DNA of 64,000 nucleotides from an uncultured Bacteroidales bacterium (lineage in GTDB: Bacteria > Bacteroidota > Bacteroidia > Bacteroidales > Bacteroidaceae). The DNA lies in NCBI GenBank assembly GCA_902768605.1, contig CACXLY010000002.1, positions 22,495 through 86,494 of the forward strand, given 5' to 3'. The translations under genes and the position numbers were made by a program. A model generated the notes under the pieces. That model had not been told where the DNA came from. It made no database searches and worked only from the letters and a program-made list of their open reading frames with translations. Shown here piece after piece: positions 16,036-26,113 of the stretch. How positions within the stretch are numbered: position 1 is the stretch's first letter; every line of letters starts with the position of its first letter.

Positions 16036-19000
16036 ATGAGCAAGAACAATTACATTACATGGTTCAGGCTGTTACTTGCAGCCTTTGTATGCTTTACGTC
16101 AGAAAGCCTCTGGGCTGTGACGGAAATCAATGTCGAAACGGCAGGCACGCTGCCATCCCTCCTGACGGAAACGGACAAGGAACTGAAAGTGACGGGCTTC
16201 ATCAACGGCACGGACATCAAGTTCATGCGCTCATTGGTGCAGGCCGGTACGGTGACGAGCCTCGACTGGTCTGATGTCAGCATCGTCAGCGGCGGCGAAG
16301 CCTACGTCGATGATCGCGTCACGGCGAACAACGTCATCGGTGAAAAGATGTTCTACGAGTGCTCAAGGCTGCAGGCGATGGTGCTGCCGAAGAACATCAC
16401 GTCTATACAGACGAACGCCTTCGCCAGGACAGGACTGAAGTCCATCGACATCCCGAGCAGCGTCTTGAAACTTGGCGGCGACGCCTTCGCCTACTGTGGC
16501 TCGCTCGAGACTGTCGTCATCGGCAAGAAGGTGGCTCAACTGAACCAGGGCGTCTTCTACAGTTCCAACGTCAAGACTGCCTACGTGAAACCCATCACGC
16601 CTCCCAGCACGCCGGCTTACCTCTTCTCGTCGAACCCCAAGATTTACGTCTATTCCGAGGCTTTGACTGATTACAAAGCGTCCGGCTGGAACAGTTACGG
16701 AACGATTTATGGCGGCTTGGAGGACACTTATCCTCAAGAGCAAGACCCCAACGACATAGCAAGGACGCTGTGCTCCAACTTCTTCGAGGACGCCGCCTGC
16801 ACGCAGCTGAAGGCCGACTATCAGGCGATGAGCGACGATGAATTGACAGCCGCTTTCGCCGAGGTCGGCATGCCGCAGTACATGACTGACATCGCGCTGA
16901 AAGTCAAGAACGCAAGCTGGGCAACTTACGAGCAGGACTTCCGCATCCACGATTACAAGGCATATAGCGATGCGAACTATTGGAACAACAAGATGATGGC
17001 GAGCGGAGGCTCGTACATGGGCAATCCGACGGGCATTTATGCCGAGAACGACGGCGACGAGATTTACGTCTTCGTGGACACGGATATACCAAGCGACGCC
17101 ACTCTCTACTTCGCGGGTTGCGTGGAGAATCAGCTTATCACGAACGCCAAGACCGGCACGAAACTCGTGAAGGGACTCAATGTAATCGACGGCACAAAGA
17201 ATGCCCTCTACTACGTCGTCTACACGGCCGACACGGAGGATATGCAGAAGACGCTCGACCAGTGGCCGACCATCAAGATTCACGTCGAGGGAGGCCTGGT
17301 GAACGGTTACTATGACATCAGCCGCCACAGCGATGCCCAGTACAGGGCTCTGCGCAATGCCTCGAAGCTGGGACGCTTTACGGTCCGCGGCGAACACTCA
17401 CTCTTCCACCTGAAGACCGTGAGCTACAAGACCGTCTTTCCTAATAGCGTGGACAAGAGCATCTGTTGGTACGACAGCGTTGCCGTATGGGAGAAGGACC
17501 TGATGGGCATGACGGAGGCCGTCGCCACAGGTAAGAAGGCCGGTTACCCCTGGTACCTGACGGGCGGCGAAGCCATTTATCCTCTTTATTATAACAATCC
17601 GAACTTCGCCATCGAGGGCGAGCCGGAGGACGCGGGTTACGCCAACTCGAGCGGCTACAGAGTATCGTTCAACGGTTTGGACTGCATCAAGAACTGCCTG
17701 AATGCGCTTAACCCGCAGATGGACGACTGGTGCGCCGGCCACGAGTGCGGGCACAACAACCAGCGGGCTATCAATGTGGAGGGCTGCACCGAGGCTTCGA
17801 ACAACGTCTTCTCCAACCTGGTGCGCTATCTCGACGGCTTGAACTCGTCGGGCGGCTCCACTTTGGCCACCGTCATGGACGAGTATGCGCGCCGCGAGCC
17901 TTTCTATTACAGAGACGTCAACAGCCGTTTGCGCATGTATTGGAACTTCTATCTCTACTATCACCTTGGGCAGAAGAACACCTCTTTCTATCCTGAGCTC
18001 TTCAAGGCGCTCCGCAACGATCCGCTGACGCTTTACAATACGACGAACAACAACAACGGTGGCCTGAAGTTTGTCCGCAAGGTGTGCGAGGTGGCTCAGG
18101 AGGACCTGACCGACTTCTTCACCATTTGGGGATTCTTCGAGCCCATTAAGGCGGGGAGCAAGATTGAGGACTACGGCAACCATCCCATTGCTGTGACGAA
18201 GGCCGGCATCACATCGACAAAGAATCAGATTGCGAAGTATCCGGTCAAGAATCGTGAGATAATCTTCGTGGAAGACCGTGTGGACTACGTTCTCTCCACG
18301 GGATTCCTGCAGGCGGCAGGCAAGAAGCGCAACGGTTCGGACCAAGTGGGCCAGTGCGGCGACCTTGGGCAGTTCACCTCCTACTGGGAGGGCGGATGCG
18401 AGCCTTCTGATTACGTCTATTTCCGGTCCGACAGCCTCTATGCGATGGAAGGCGAGGGCGGCCTGGGCTTCTTTATGCTCGACGCCGACAACACGATAAA
18501 GTATGCAGCCAACGCAAAGAACATCTGCATCCCGACGAGCGTGGGCAACGACTTCACCATCTACTCGTACGATGCCGATGGTACGTATCGCGAGGTGCCC
18601 AGGGCTGGTAGCGGCACCGTTTACATCGAGCTGGCTACGGCGGGCACTCTCAAGAGAGAGCTGGAGAACGACCAAGTCATCAAGCTGATTGTCAGCGGGC
18701 CCATCAACACGAATGACCTTTCCTACATGAAGCAGTTGATAAGCAAGCAGAACCTCCAGGCCATCGACATCGAGCGGACACGCATTCAGTCCATCCCCGC
18801 CTCTGCATTCCAGAACATCAAGAAGCTGGTGGCCATGAGGTTGCCTCTCACGATAACGACCATCAATTCGACAGCCTTCTCCGGCACCGGCCTGAAGTCG
18901 ATAGCCATCCCAGACAAGGTGACGACGATAGGCGGCGATGCCTTCGCCTATTGCAACCAGTTGGCGACAGTGCTGGTCGGCAAGAATGTCAAGTCGATGG

Positions 19001-19350
19001 GGCAGGGCGTCTTCTACGGCTCGGCAGTCAAGCACGCTTACGTCACGCCGCTCACCCCGCCGGCTGTCAACAACTACCTCTTCTCCTCGAAACCCATCAT
19101 CCACGTCTATCCCAGTGCTGTGGAGGCTTATCAGGACTCCCGCTGGGCTGAGTTCGGTACGATTGTGGGCGACCTGACAGAGGATATCGTAGATGGAATA
19201 GAGGAAATCTACGACACGGAAGCACCCGCCGCCCTGAGCAGCACGAGCGAGTTTACGCCGGTCTATGACCTGATGGGTCGCCGCGTGGCTGAGATGAAGC
19301 CCGGCAACATCTATATCAGGAACGGCAAAAAGCTCATATTCAATAAGTAA
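16036..19350 (+). CDS. Secreted LRR / M60-like peptidase protein with type IX tail (copy 1)
   Basis: 1104 residues. A signal peptide (to about residue 28) is followed by BspA-type LRR_5 repeats (about 85-235: MVLPKNITSIQTNAFARTGL, GGDAFAYCGSLETVVIGK). A catalytic region follows, then a second LRR_5 block (about 925-1060). The central region carries HECGH at 569-573 and a downstream EASNN, matching the gluzincin HExxH...E pattern of M60-like peptidases, many of which cut mucin-type glycoproteins. The C-terminus (VYDLMGRRV, then NIYIRNGKKLIFNK) resembles a type IX sorting tail. Probably secreted or surface-anchored and active on host or dietary glycoproteins (inference). Paralogous to the next gene throughout. 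Confidence 0.85.
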   Translation: MSKNNYITWFRLLLAAFVCFTSESLWAVTEINVETAGTLPSLLTETDKELKVTGFINGTDIKFMRSLVQAGTVTSLDWSDVSIVSGGEAYVDDRVTANNVIGEKMFYECSRLQAMVLPKNITSIQTNAFARTGLKSIDIPSSVLKLGGDAFAYCGSLETVVIGKKVAQLNQGVFYSSNVKTAYVKPITPPSTPAYLFSSNPKIYVYSEALTDYKASGWNSYGTIYGGLEDTYPQEQDPNDIARTLCSNFFEDAACTQLKADYQAMSDDELTAAFAEVGMPQYMTDIALKVKNASWATYEQDFRIHDYKAYSDANYWNNKMMASGGSYMGNPTGIYAENDGDEIYVFVDTDIPSDATLYFAGCVENQLITNAKTGTKLVKGLNVIDGTKNALYYVVYTADTEDMQKTLDQWPTIKIHVEGGLVNGYYDISRHSDAQYRALRNASKLGRFTVRGEHSLFHLKTVSYKTVFPNSVDKSICWYDSVAVWEKDLMGMTEAVATGKKAGYPWYLTGGEAIYPLYYNNPNFAIEGEPEDAGYANSSGYRVSFNGLDCIKNCLNALNPQMDDWCAGHECGHNNQRAINVEGCTEASNNVFSNLVRYLDGLNSSGGSTLATVMDEYARREPFYYRDVNSRLRMYWNFYLYYHLGQKNTSFYPELFKALRNDPLTLYNTTNNNNGGLKFVRKVCEVAQEDLTDFFTIWGFFEPIKAGSKIEDYGNHPIAVTKAGITSTKNQIAKYPVKNREIIFVEDRVDYVLSTGFLQAAGKKRNGSDQVGQCGDLGQFTSYWEGGCEPSDYVYFRSDSLYAMEGEGGLGFFMLDADNTIKYAANAKNICIPTSVGNDFTIYSYDADGTYREVPRAGSGTVYIELATAGTLKRELENDQVIKLIVSGPINTNDLSYMKQLISKQNLQAIDIERTRIQSIPASAFQNIKKLVAMRLPLTITTINSTAFSGTGLKSIAIPDKVTTIGGDAFAYCNQLATVLVGKNVKSMGQGVFYGSAVKHAYVTPLTPPAVNNYLFSSKPIIHVYPSAVEAYQDSRWAEFGTIVGDLTEDIVDGIEEIYDTEAPAALSSTSEFTPVYDLMGRRVAEMKPGNIYIRNGKKLIFNK

Positions 19351-19415
19351 TGAGATAGAAACATCAAGCGCCACACGAGCGGACAGCCATCGCATCGTGT
19401 GGCGTTTGGTTTTCC

Positions 19416-19545
19416 CACAGCAAGCGTCGGGCAACGCCACAGCAAGCATCGGCTGTTCCCACAGCAAGCGTCGGGCAACGCCACAGCAAGCATCGGCTGT
19501 TCCCACAGCAAGCGTCGGGCAACGCCACAGCAAGCGTCGGCGCGG
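19416..19545. repeat. 22-bp tandem array, CACAGCAAGCGTC family
   Basis: CACAGCAAG occurs every 22 bp from 19416, about six units, alternating between ...CGTCGGGCAACGC and ...CATCGGCTGTTCC forms. That alternation suggests duplication of a 44-bp dimer. Lies between the two M60-LRR paralogues. Confidence 0.9.
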
Positions 19546-19591
19546 CCCTCGAAAGGCAATTGTTTTTTGAACCTCAAAAACTGAAATACGA

Positions 19592-22500
19592 ATGATGAAG
19601 AAGCACAAAACGTACAGAGTATTGCTGGCCGGCCTCGCCTGCCTGTTCGCCATCGGCGCGTGGTCGGCAGACACCATCCACGTCGAGACGCCGGGCTCCC
19701 TGCCCGCACTCCTCGAGCAGGCCGGCCGCCTGGTCAAGATAACGGGTCGCATCAACGGCACCGACATCAAGGCAATCCGCGACAGGGTCAATGCGGGGCG
19801 GCTCTCCAGGCTCGACCTCGAGGAAGTCCGCATCGTCAATGGCGGCACCGCCTACTTCAGCACGCACAAGACGGAGAACGACGTCATCGGCGACTCCATG
19901 TTCTATAACCTCTCCAAACTCACCGCCGTCACCCTGCCCACCTCTGTCAAGGACATCCGCAAGTCCGCCTTTCAGCTGACCGGCATCAGCAAGGCGGAGG
20001 TGCCCGACGGTGTGCTCAACCTCGGCGGCGCCGCCTTTGCCAATTGCAGCGCCCTCAAGACGGTGGTCATCGGCCGGAAGGTCGCGCACCTGGGCCAGGC
20101 AGTATTCTACAACTCGCCCTCCATCACCCTCGTCTCCGTCAAACCCAAGACGCCGCCAGCCCTGGATGCTTACATGTTCACGGCTCGCCCCAAGATACGC
20201 GTCTTCTCAAGCGTCCTGGCCGAGTACCAGGCATCACCCTGGAGCCAGTACGGCACGATTGAGGGCAGACTCGAAAACTACTACGAGGAGGAGGTCGACT
20301 CAAGCGGCGTCGTCAATGAGCTGGCGGGCACGTTCTTCGAAGACGTGGCGTGCACCCAGCTGAAAGCGGAGTACCAGGCGATGACCGACGAAGAGCTGAC
20401 CGCTGCCCTGACCGACGCCGGCATGCCCGAGTACATGGTGGGCATCGCCATCAAGCTGAAGAACGACGACTGGAAGGCCTACGAGCAGGAGTTCCGCATC
20501 CACAGCTACAAGGCCTATAGCGACGCAGGCTACTGGAACAGCAAACTCAGGAGCACGGGCGGCTCGTTCATGGGCAACCCCACTGGCATATACACCACCG
20601 GCGCCGACCCGTTGTATGTCTTCGTGGACAGCGACATCCCCTCCGACGCCACGCTCTACATCGCCGGATGCGCAGGCAACGACCTCGTCACGAGTGCCAA
20701 GCAGGGAAAGATGCTCAAGCGGGGCCTGAACGTCGTCGACGGCATGGCGGGCGCCCTATACTATATTATATATACGGCCGACACGAAGTCGATGACCAAG
20801 ACGCTCGACCAATGGCCCGAGATGAAGATACATATCGAGGGCGGACTCGTCAACGGGTACTACGACATCAGTCGTCACACCGAAGCCGACTACAGGGCCA
20901 TCGTCAAGGCAGCCAAGCACGAGCGCTTCACCGTCAAAGGCGGACAGTCGCTCTTCAACTTCAAAACGAGCACCTACAAGAACGTGTGGAAACGCACCGT
21001 CAATAAGAGCATCTGCTGGTTCGACAGCCTTACCGTCTGGGAGAAAGAGCTGATGGGCATCTGCACGTCAGTGGCCACGGGCACACGCGCCGGCGCACCC
21101 TTCTACATCAATGGCGGCGAGGCATTCTTCCCGCAATACTACAACAACCCGAACTTCGCGATAGAGGGCGAGAAGACCGACGGCGGGTACGCCAACTCGG
21201 CTTCCTTCCGGACGATGTACAACACGCAGGGCTGCGTCCAAAGCTCCTTCGACGTGAGCCAGACGTCGAGCTTCGACGACTGGTGCGCCTCGCATGAATG
21301 CGGTCACAACAACCAGGGGGCCATCACCGTGGAAGGCGGTACGGAGGTCTCCAACAACCTGTTCTCCAACTACATCCGTTACCATACGGGACTCGTCACG
21401 TCGGATGGCGCCTCGCTCGCCACCATCATGGACGAGGCAGCGCGCCACGAGCCCTTCTTCACGCGACCGCTCAGCAGCCAGATGCGTATGTATTGGCAGC
21501 TATATCTCTACTACCACCTCGCGCAGCACAACACGTCGTTCTACCCCGAGCTGTTCAAAGCGTTGCGCAGCGACCCGCTTTCCCTCTACAGCTCCAACAC
21601 CGGATGCCTGAAGTTCGTACGCAAGGTGTGCGAGATTGCCGGGGAAGACCTCACCGACTTCTTCCGCATCTGGGGCTTCTTCGAGCCGCTCAACAACTAC
21701 GTCGTCAACGATTACGGCGCCCACTACATGACGGTGACGCAGGCCGACATCGACAAGACGCTGGCCGAGATAGCCGGATATCCGAAGAAGAACTACGAGA
21801 TACTCTTCATCGAGGACCGCGTCGATTACGTCCTCACGACTGATTTCCTGACCACGGCCGGCAAGAAGCGCCGCGAGTCGGAAAAGGTGGGGCAGTGCGG
21901 CGACGTAGGTCAGTTCACCGACTTCCTGCCCGGAGCATCCGCACCCTCTTCCTATACCTACATCGACGCCGACTCGCTCTATGCGCTCACGGGTGAGGGA
22001 GGCCTCGGCTTCGTCGCGCTCGACCAGAACGACAGCCCCGTGTTCTTCGCCAACGCCCGCCATTTCTGCATCCCCTCCAGCCTGGGAAGCGGACTCAAGC
22101 TCTACTCCTACGATGCCGACGGCTCTCTGCACGAAATCCCGAGGACGGGCAGCGGCGCCGAGATAGTCAAGCTCGATGAGGCGGGCACCCTCTCGCAGAA
22201 ACTGACCAGTCAGGCCATAAAGGCGACCCTCATCGGCAACATCAACGGCACGGACATCAAGTATCTGCGCAGCCTCCTCACCACGGGAAACCTCCAGTCG
22301 ATTGACCTCACGAGTGCGAATGTCGTCAGTGGCGGCTCGTCCTACTACCAGACCTACAAGACCTCCACTGACGTCGTCGGAGCCTATGCCTTCGACAGCT
22401 TCAAGTCGCTCATGTCGATGCGTTTGCCCTTGACAATAAACAAGATAGGCGACCGCGCGTTTCGCTTCTCCGGCCTCAAGATGGCCGACATCCCCGACCT

Positions 22501-22924
22501 TGTCACGTCGATAGGCCTCGAAGCGTTTGGCGGCTGCGAGATGCTCACGACGGTCATCATCGGCAGAAGCGTCGCGACCATCAGCCAAGGCGTATTCTAC
22601 AACTCTCCCGTCAAGCATGCGTACGTCAAGGCACTCAATCCGCCGGCCCTCGCCGCCTATATCTTCAACAGCAACCCCACGATACACGTCTATCCCAGTG
22701 CCCTCGAGGCCTACCTGGCATCGGATTGGGCCAAGTTCGGCACCATCGTGGGCGACCTCACGGACGACATGATAGACGGCATCGAGCAACTTCCCGAGGA
22801 GGAAATGGTCAATGGTCAATGGTCAATGGTCAATGAGACATACGACCTCTTCGGCCGTCGCGTCGCCAATCCCCAGCCGGGCCACATCTACATCCGAGGC
22901 GGCAAGAAGTTCATGATGAGATAA
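19592..22924 (+). CDS. Secreted LRR / M60-like peptidase protein with type IX tail (copy 2)
   Basis: 1110 residues with the same architecture as the preceding gene: signal peptide, LRR_5 repeats (about 90-225), an M60-like domain with HECGH at 568-572 and GGTEVSNN downstream, C-terminal LRR_5 repeats, and a tail YDLFGRRV followed by HIYIRGGKKFMMR. Codon use is more C/G-rich than copy 1, so the pair is not a recent duplication. At 22806-22838 the linker before the tail is encoded by a tandem ATGGTCAATGGTCA repeat, like intergenic arrays elsewhere in the window. No clear own promoter; it may be co-transcribed with copy 1 across 241 bp. Confidence 0.85.
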   Translation: MMKKHKTYRVLLAGLACLFAIGAWSADTIHVETPGSLPALLEQAGRLVKITGRINGTDIKAIRDRVNAGRLSRLDLEEVRIVNGGTAYFSTHKTENDVIGDSMFYNLSKLTAVTLPTSVKDIRKSAFQLTGISKAEVPDGVLNLGGAAFANCSALKTVVIGRKVAHLGQAVFYNSPSITLVSVKPKTPPALDAYMFTARPKIRVFSSVLAEYQASPWSQYGTIEGRLENYYEEEVDSSGVVNELAGTFFEDVACTQLKAEYQAMTDEELTAALTDAGMPEYMVGIAIKLKNDDWKAYEQEFRIHSYKAYSDAGYWNSKLRSTGGSFMGNPTGIYTTGADPLYVFVDSDIPSDATLYIAGCAGNDLVTSAKQGKMLKRGLNVVDGMAGALYYIIYTADTKSMTKTLDQWPEMKIHIEGGLVNGYYDISRHTEADYRAIVKAAKHERFTVKGGQSLFNFKTSTYKNVWKRTVNKSICWFDSLTVWEKELMGICTSVATGTRAGAPFYINGGEAFFPQYYNNPNFAIEGEKTDGGYANSASFRTMYNTQGCVQSSFDVSQTSSFDDWCASHECGHNNQGAITVEGGTEVSNNLFSNYIRYHTGLVTSDGASLATIMDEAARHEPFFTRPLSSQMRMYWQLYLYYHLAQHNTSFYPELFKALRSDPLSLYSSNTGCLKFVRKVCEIAGEDLTDFFRIWGFFEPLNNYVVNDYGAHYMTVTQADIDKTLAEIAGYPKKNYEILFIEDRVDYVLTTDFLTTAGKKRRESEKVGQCGDVGQFTDFLPGASAPSSYTYIDADSLYALTGEGGLGFVALDQNDSPVFFANARHFCIPSSLGSGLKLYSYDADGSLHEIPRTGSGAEIVKLDEAGTLSQKLTSQAIKATLIGNINGTDIKYLRSLLTTGNLQSIDLTSANVVSGGSSYYQTYKTSTDVVGAYAFDSFKSLMSMRLPLTINKIGDRAFRFSGLKMADIPDLVTSIGLEAFGGCEMLTTVIIGRSVATISQGVFYNSPVKHAYVKALNPPALAAYIFNSNPTIHVYPSALEAYLASDWAKFGTIVGDLTDDMIDGIEQLPEEEMVNGQWSMVNETYDLFGRRVANPQPGHIYIRGGKKFMMR

Positions 22925-22928
22925 AAAA

Positions 22929-22975
22929 AGCAGCATGAGTGAACCTTACATCGTAAAAGTTCACTCATGCTGTAA
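22929..22975. terminator. Bidirectional terminator between M60-LRR gene and nrdG
   Basis: Stem AGCATGAGTGAAC / GTTCACTCATGCT separated by about 16 nt. On the minus strand it is followed by a T run (complement of the AAAAAAA at 22924), so it ends the nrd operon and probably also the plus-strand gene. Confidence 0.8.
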
Positions 22976-22991
22976 AATGTCGCCTGGCGTC

Positions 22992-23456
22992 TTATTTCCA
23001 GAAGCGATGCGTGATGTCCGTGAGTTCCAGCGCTGCTCCCTTTCGCTCCACGCGGTAGAGCCTTTGGTTGGTTGTCCTGGCGTTCAGCGGTCCGAGCTTT
23101 GCATCGTAAGGGCCTGTCTTCAGGTAGTCGAAGTTCTCTAACGTTATCTCGGGCGGCAATTTGTCTCGCCCGCTGTACCATGCCGTGCGGACCTTCGAGT
23201 TCTCTTTCGTCCAATGGGCCAGCCTGTCAATTTCGGCGGGGTCTTGGTCGCCCCCCATCAGGCAGAGGCACGTGATGCCGACATGGCTCTTCAGCATCTC
23301 TGCCACTGCCTCCACCGTAAGCGGTTCGCCCGTATCCGCCCAGAGATACTGGCTGTGACAGCCAGGGCAGCGTATCGGGCAACCACTGATGCTGACGGCC
23401 AACGTTATCTCGTCGGGAATCTCTGCAAAGACCTCCTTGACATCAACGTATTTCAT
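22992..23456 (-). CDS. nrdG: Anaerobic ribonucleotide reductase activating protein
   Basis: 154 residues. Radical-SAM enzyme that makes the glycyl radical on NrdD. The iron-sulfur ligands Cys26, Cys30 and Cys33 are in SGCPIRCPGC, with GGD following (CLMGGDQDP). It is translationally coupled to nrdD: the ATGA at 23453-23456 joins the nrdD stop and the nrdG start. For that reason 23456 is preferred to the in-frame Met at 23468. Confidence 0.95.
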   Translation of the reverse strand: MKYVDVKEVFAEIPDEITLAVSISGCPIRCPGCHSQYLWADTGEPLTVEAVAEMLKSHVGITCLCLMGGDQDPAEIDRLAHWTKENSKVRTAWYSGRDKLPPEITLENFDYLKTGPYDAKLGPLNARTTNQRLYRVERKGAALELTDITHRFWK

Positions 23457-25612
23457 CCCAGGCCACAACTGTAGGTACGTTTAGCAGCCTCTATTTGGCG
23501 GTCGCGACCGAAGGCGGGGATGGGGCGCAGGTAACCGATGATGCGGGTGTACTGCGTGATGTTCGAGCTGCCGCAGCACGGGCAAACCTCGATGGGCTTC
23601 TTGATAATGTGGCCGCAGTCCTCGCACTTCGAGTTGGGAATGTTAAAGGTGTAGTACGACGTTCCGTTCTCGATGGCGAAGTCGATGAGCTTGAGGTATT
23701 GCTCCTTCGAGAGGTGGTCCTGCAGGTTGCAGTGCAGAGCGCTGCCGCCATCGGTGTACTGGTAAGTCTGACGGCCATGCAGGATGAACTTGTCCAGCAC
23801 GCGTGTGTCGTCGTGAGCATCGTAGAAGTAGGAGTTGTAGAGATTCTCGTCCTCGGGCACCCAATAACCATCCTCCTTGTCCCATCTGTAGTTCTTGCCG
23901 CCCAGTCCCTCTGCAGGCACAACCTCAGAGTTGAACAGGAAGGGCTTCTTCTTATCGTGGATGCTGTGGCGCTTATTCTCTTCCTTGATGGTGCCCAGGA
24001 TGAGCTGCAGGAACTTGATATACTCGGGATTGTTGCCGACCTCGAGTCCCAGGAAGCGTGCGGCCTCGTTCAGTCCGTTGATGCCGATGGTGGAGTAGAG
24101 CTTGCTGATGTAGATGTAGCCGCCGTTCGAGGCTGCGAACATGCCGCGGTCTTCCATCTCATAGAGCATGGTCTTGTAGGCGATGTGGTACTTATAGACG
24201 CGCTCCAGGATGGTGGTGAGGTAAAGGCGCAGGAAGGCGTAGAAGTCGAAGTTGCCTTCTGCTACGGAGACGGAGCGCTTGGCGTCCTGCACGATGCGGT
24301 TGATGTTCAGGGTGATGACGTTGCACGAACCTGTCATCACGCCCGTCAGTCCTGAAGTGGGATTGAAGGTGTTCTCGGTGAGTTCGTTCTTCAGTCGGCA
24401 GCACGAAGCGAGCGAGTCGGCGCTGTCCGAAATGTATGTGAAGAAGGAATGTCCCTCGGCATACATCTCTGCGGTGAAGTCCTTGTAGTCCTTGTCGATG
24501 ATGTCTTTGGTTTCAGGGTCATAGACCATGGCCATCGTCTCGACAGGGAACGTGAGCAGCTGCTTCAGGCGAAGTTTGTTGAACCACTTCATAAACATGC
24601 GCTGCAGCGTGTCGACAGCTTTCCACTCGGGCTTTGTGCCGTCGGGGTAGCAGAAGTCGGCAAAGAGACTGTTGAAGTATGTGTGATCGTAGTAGGAGAC
24701 GTTCGTGAAGGGAGACTGGTATGAACGGTTGCCGGCGGGCTGGTTGATGCCCCAAATGAACTGCTTGAAGGCCTTGAGAATATGTTCGCGTACCGTGCGC
24801 TGCTGCAGGCAAACGCTTGTCGTGGCCACGTCGTCGAGATGCTCGTACCATTTCTGGCCGAACTCCGAGATGATGTAATAGTTCAGCACGACGAAGTATT
24901 CACCGAACGCCACGGCACCCTTGCACTGGGAAGAGAGCAGGAAAGTGAGGTTAGTGATTTGTCCTGAGAAAGACTGCAGGTCGTTTGGCGGGCCGGGTGT
25001 GACGCCGTCGATGTTGCCCACGCCGTCCGTCATCAGGGGGTAGAGGCTGACTGCCATGCAGTACTGCTTCAGCACGGGTGTGGAGGCTTCATCGTGAGTG
25101 TAAATGATGTGGTGGTTCAGGTCGGCCTCGTATTGTTTCGACACCTCGGGGTACATTTGGTTTAGTTTGTCCTTCATGCGCTGGCGCTGAATGACGCGGT
25201 TTGTGGTCTTATAGACCTCGCCTTCCAGATTCGCCACGTTCTTCATCGTCACGTTGGCGTTGGCGTCAGTCTCCGATGCGGTGGCCGCGTTGTCATCGCT
25301 GTGGCTGTACTCGTTCATGTAGTCGATGCGCTCCTTGATGAAGCGGGCCTCGGCATGCTGTTGGCGGTAGAGGATGTAGGCTTTGGCTTCGTCGTAGTAG
25401 CCGTTCTGCATCAAAGCCAGCTCCACACGGTTCTGAATCTCCTCTACTGTATAACCGTCGCGGACTGAAATGCTTTCACTCAAGTCGGTGGCAACGCTCT
25501 TGATCTTCTCCTTGTCAAGCTTGTTCACCGACTGTAATGCTCCGATGATGGCATTCTTAATTTTGGCTCGATTAAACTCTTCCGGCGAGCCGTCTCTTTT
25601 GATTACGATCAT
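23453..25612 (-). CDS. nrdD: Anaerobic ribonucleoside-triphosphate reductase
   Basis: 719 residues. Reduces NTPs to dNTPs without oxygen. An N-terminal ATP-cone (residues about 1-90, MIVIKRDGSPEEFNRAKI) senses dATP/ATP. The catalytic domain follows. At the C-terminus is a zinc site (Cys663, Cys666, Cys677, Cys680) and the radical Gly693 in RIIGYLRP. Its presence with nrdG shows an anaerobic lifestyle. No NrdR box was identified with confidence. Confidence 0.97.
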   Translation of the reverse strand: MIVIKRDGSPEEFNRAKIKNAIIGALQSVNKLDKEKIKSVATDLSESISVRDGYTVEEIQNRVELALMQNGYYDEAKAYILYRQQHAEARFIKERIDYMNEYSHSDDNAATASETDANANVTMKNVANLEGEVYKTTNRVIQRQRMKDKLNQMYPEVSKQYEADLNHHIIYTHDEASTPVLKQYCMAVSLYPLMTDGVGNIDGVTPGPPNDLQSFSGQITNLTFLLSSQCKGAVAFGEYFVVLNYYIISEFGQKWYEHLDDVATTSVCLQQRTVREHILKAFKQFIWGINQPAGNRSYQSPFTNVSYYDHTYFNSLFADFCYPDGTKPEWKAVDTLQRMFMKWFNKLRLKQLLTFPVETMAMVYDPETKDIIDKDYKDFTAEMYAEGHSFFTYISDSADSLASCCRLKNELTENTFNPTSGLTGVMTGSCNVITLNINRIVQDAKRSVSVAEGNFDFYAFLRLYLTTILERVYKYHIAYKTMLYEMEDRGMFAASNGGYIYISKLYSTIGINGLNEAARFLGLEVGNNPEYIKFLQLILGTIKEENKRHSIHDKKKPFLFNSEVVPAEGLGGKNYRWDKEDGYWVPEDENLYNSYFYDAHDDTRVLDKFILHGRQTYQYTDGGSALHCNLQDHLSKEQYLKLIDFAIENGTSYYTFNIPNSKCEDCGHIIKKPIEVCPCCGSSNITQYTRIIGYLRPIPAFGRDRQIEAAKRTYSCGLG

Positions 25613-25667
25613 GATGGTATAGTGTGTTAATTTTAACTCTGATTTCCTGCTTCACGGAAAACGACTA

Positions 25668-25675
25668 CAAAGGTA
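25668..25675 (-). promoter_or_regulatory. -7 element for nrdD
   Basis: TACCTTTG on the minus strand, 55 bp upstream of the nrdD start. Confidence 0.5.
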
Positions 25676-26105
25676 GAAACTTTTTTCGAGTTGACCAAAA
25701 TAAAACAAGAAAAAAGTAAGAGAAAAAGAAAAGTTTTCCAAAACGAAAAGTTAAGTACTTGAAGGGTAGTGCTATAAATACATTCGGCAAAACAGAAAGT
25801 TTCCCAAAAAGTATATTTCTGCTTGTATGTGCGTTGTTTCCGTTGGAAAACTTTTTGAATTTTTGCAGCCGAAGGAAGGAGGGGCGCGTCGAGTTCGTCA
25901 AATTCTCGCGAAAACCATAATAAATATATATATGTATAGGGAGAAAAAGACACGTGGCGAGAAGGGAAATGTCAGCTGACGGATTTCAGGCCGACGTGAG
26001 ACAATTGGCGGGCCTCTGGAAGTGAAGAGAGCGGCCTCGCTATGCAAATTTTTCTCTTTAGCTATAAAAAGTGAGCATTTTGTTGTTCGTATCGGGAAAT
26101 TGATG

Positions 26106-26113
26106 TATCTTTG
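26106..26113 (+). promoter_or_regulatory. -7 element for ddh
   Basis: TATCTTTG with a TTTG -33 element 23 bp upstream (26079-26082), the standard Bacteroidetes spacing. Confidence 0.65.

Noticed and set aside
19416..19545. CRISPR array (also considered for the other 22-bp repeat tracts)
   Set aside because: Units are directly adjacent with no unique spacers, the repeat is shorter than usual for CRISPR, and no cas genes are present.
17398..19848. Long open frame (over 800 codons) antisense to the first M60-LRR gene
   Set aside because: It mirrors the strong codon bias of the sense gene, has no signal, domain or promoter, and the sense protein is clearly real.
21500..22819. Antisense open frame over the second M60-LRR gene
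   Set aside because: Shadow of codon bias; no protein features.
25960..26105. Lysine riboswitch before ddh
   Set aside because: Only a small GC hairpin is visible and the five-helix lysine aptamer pattern was not found.
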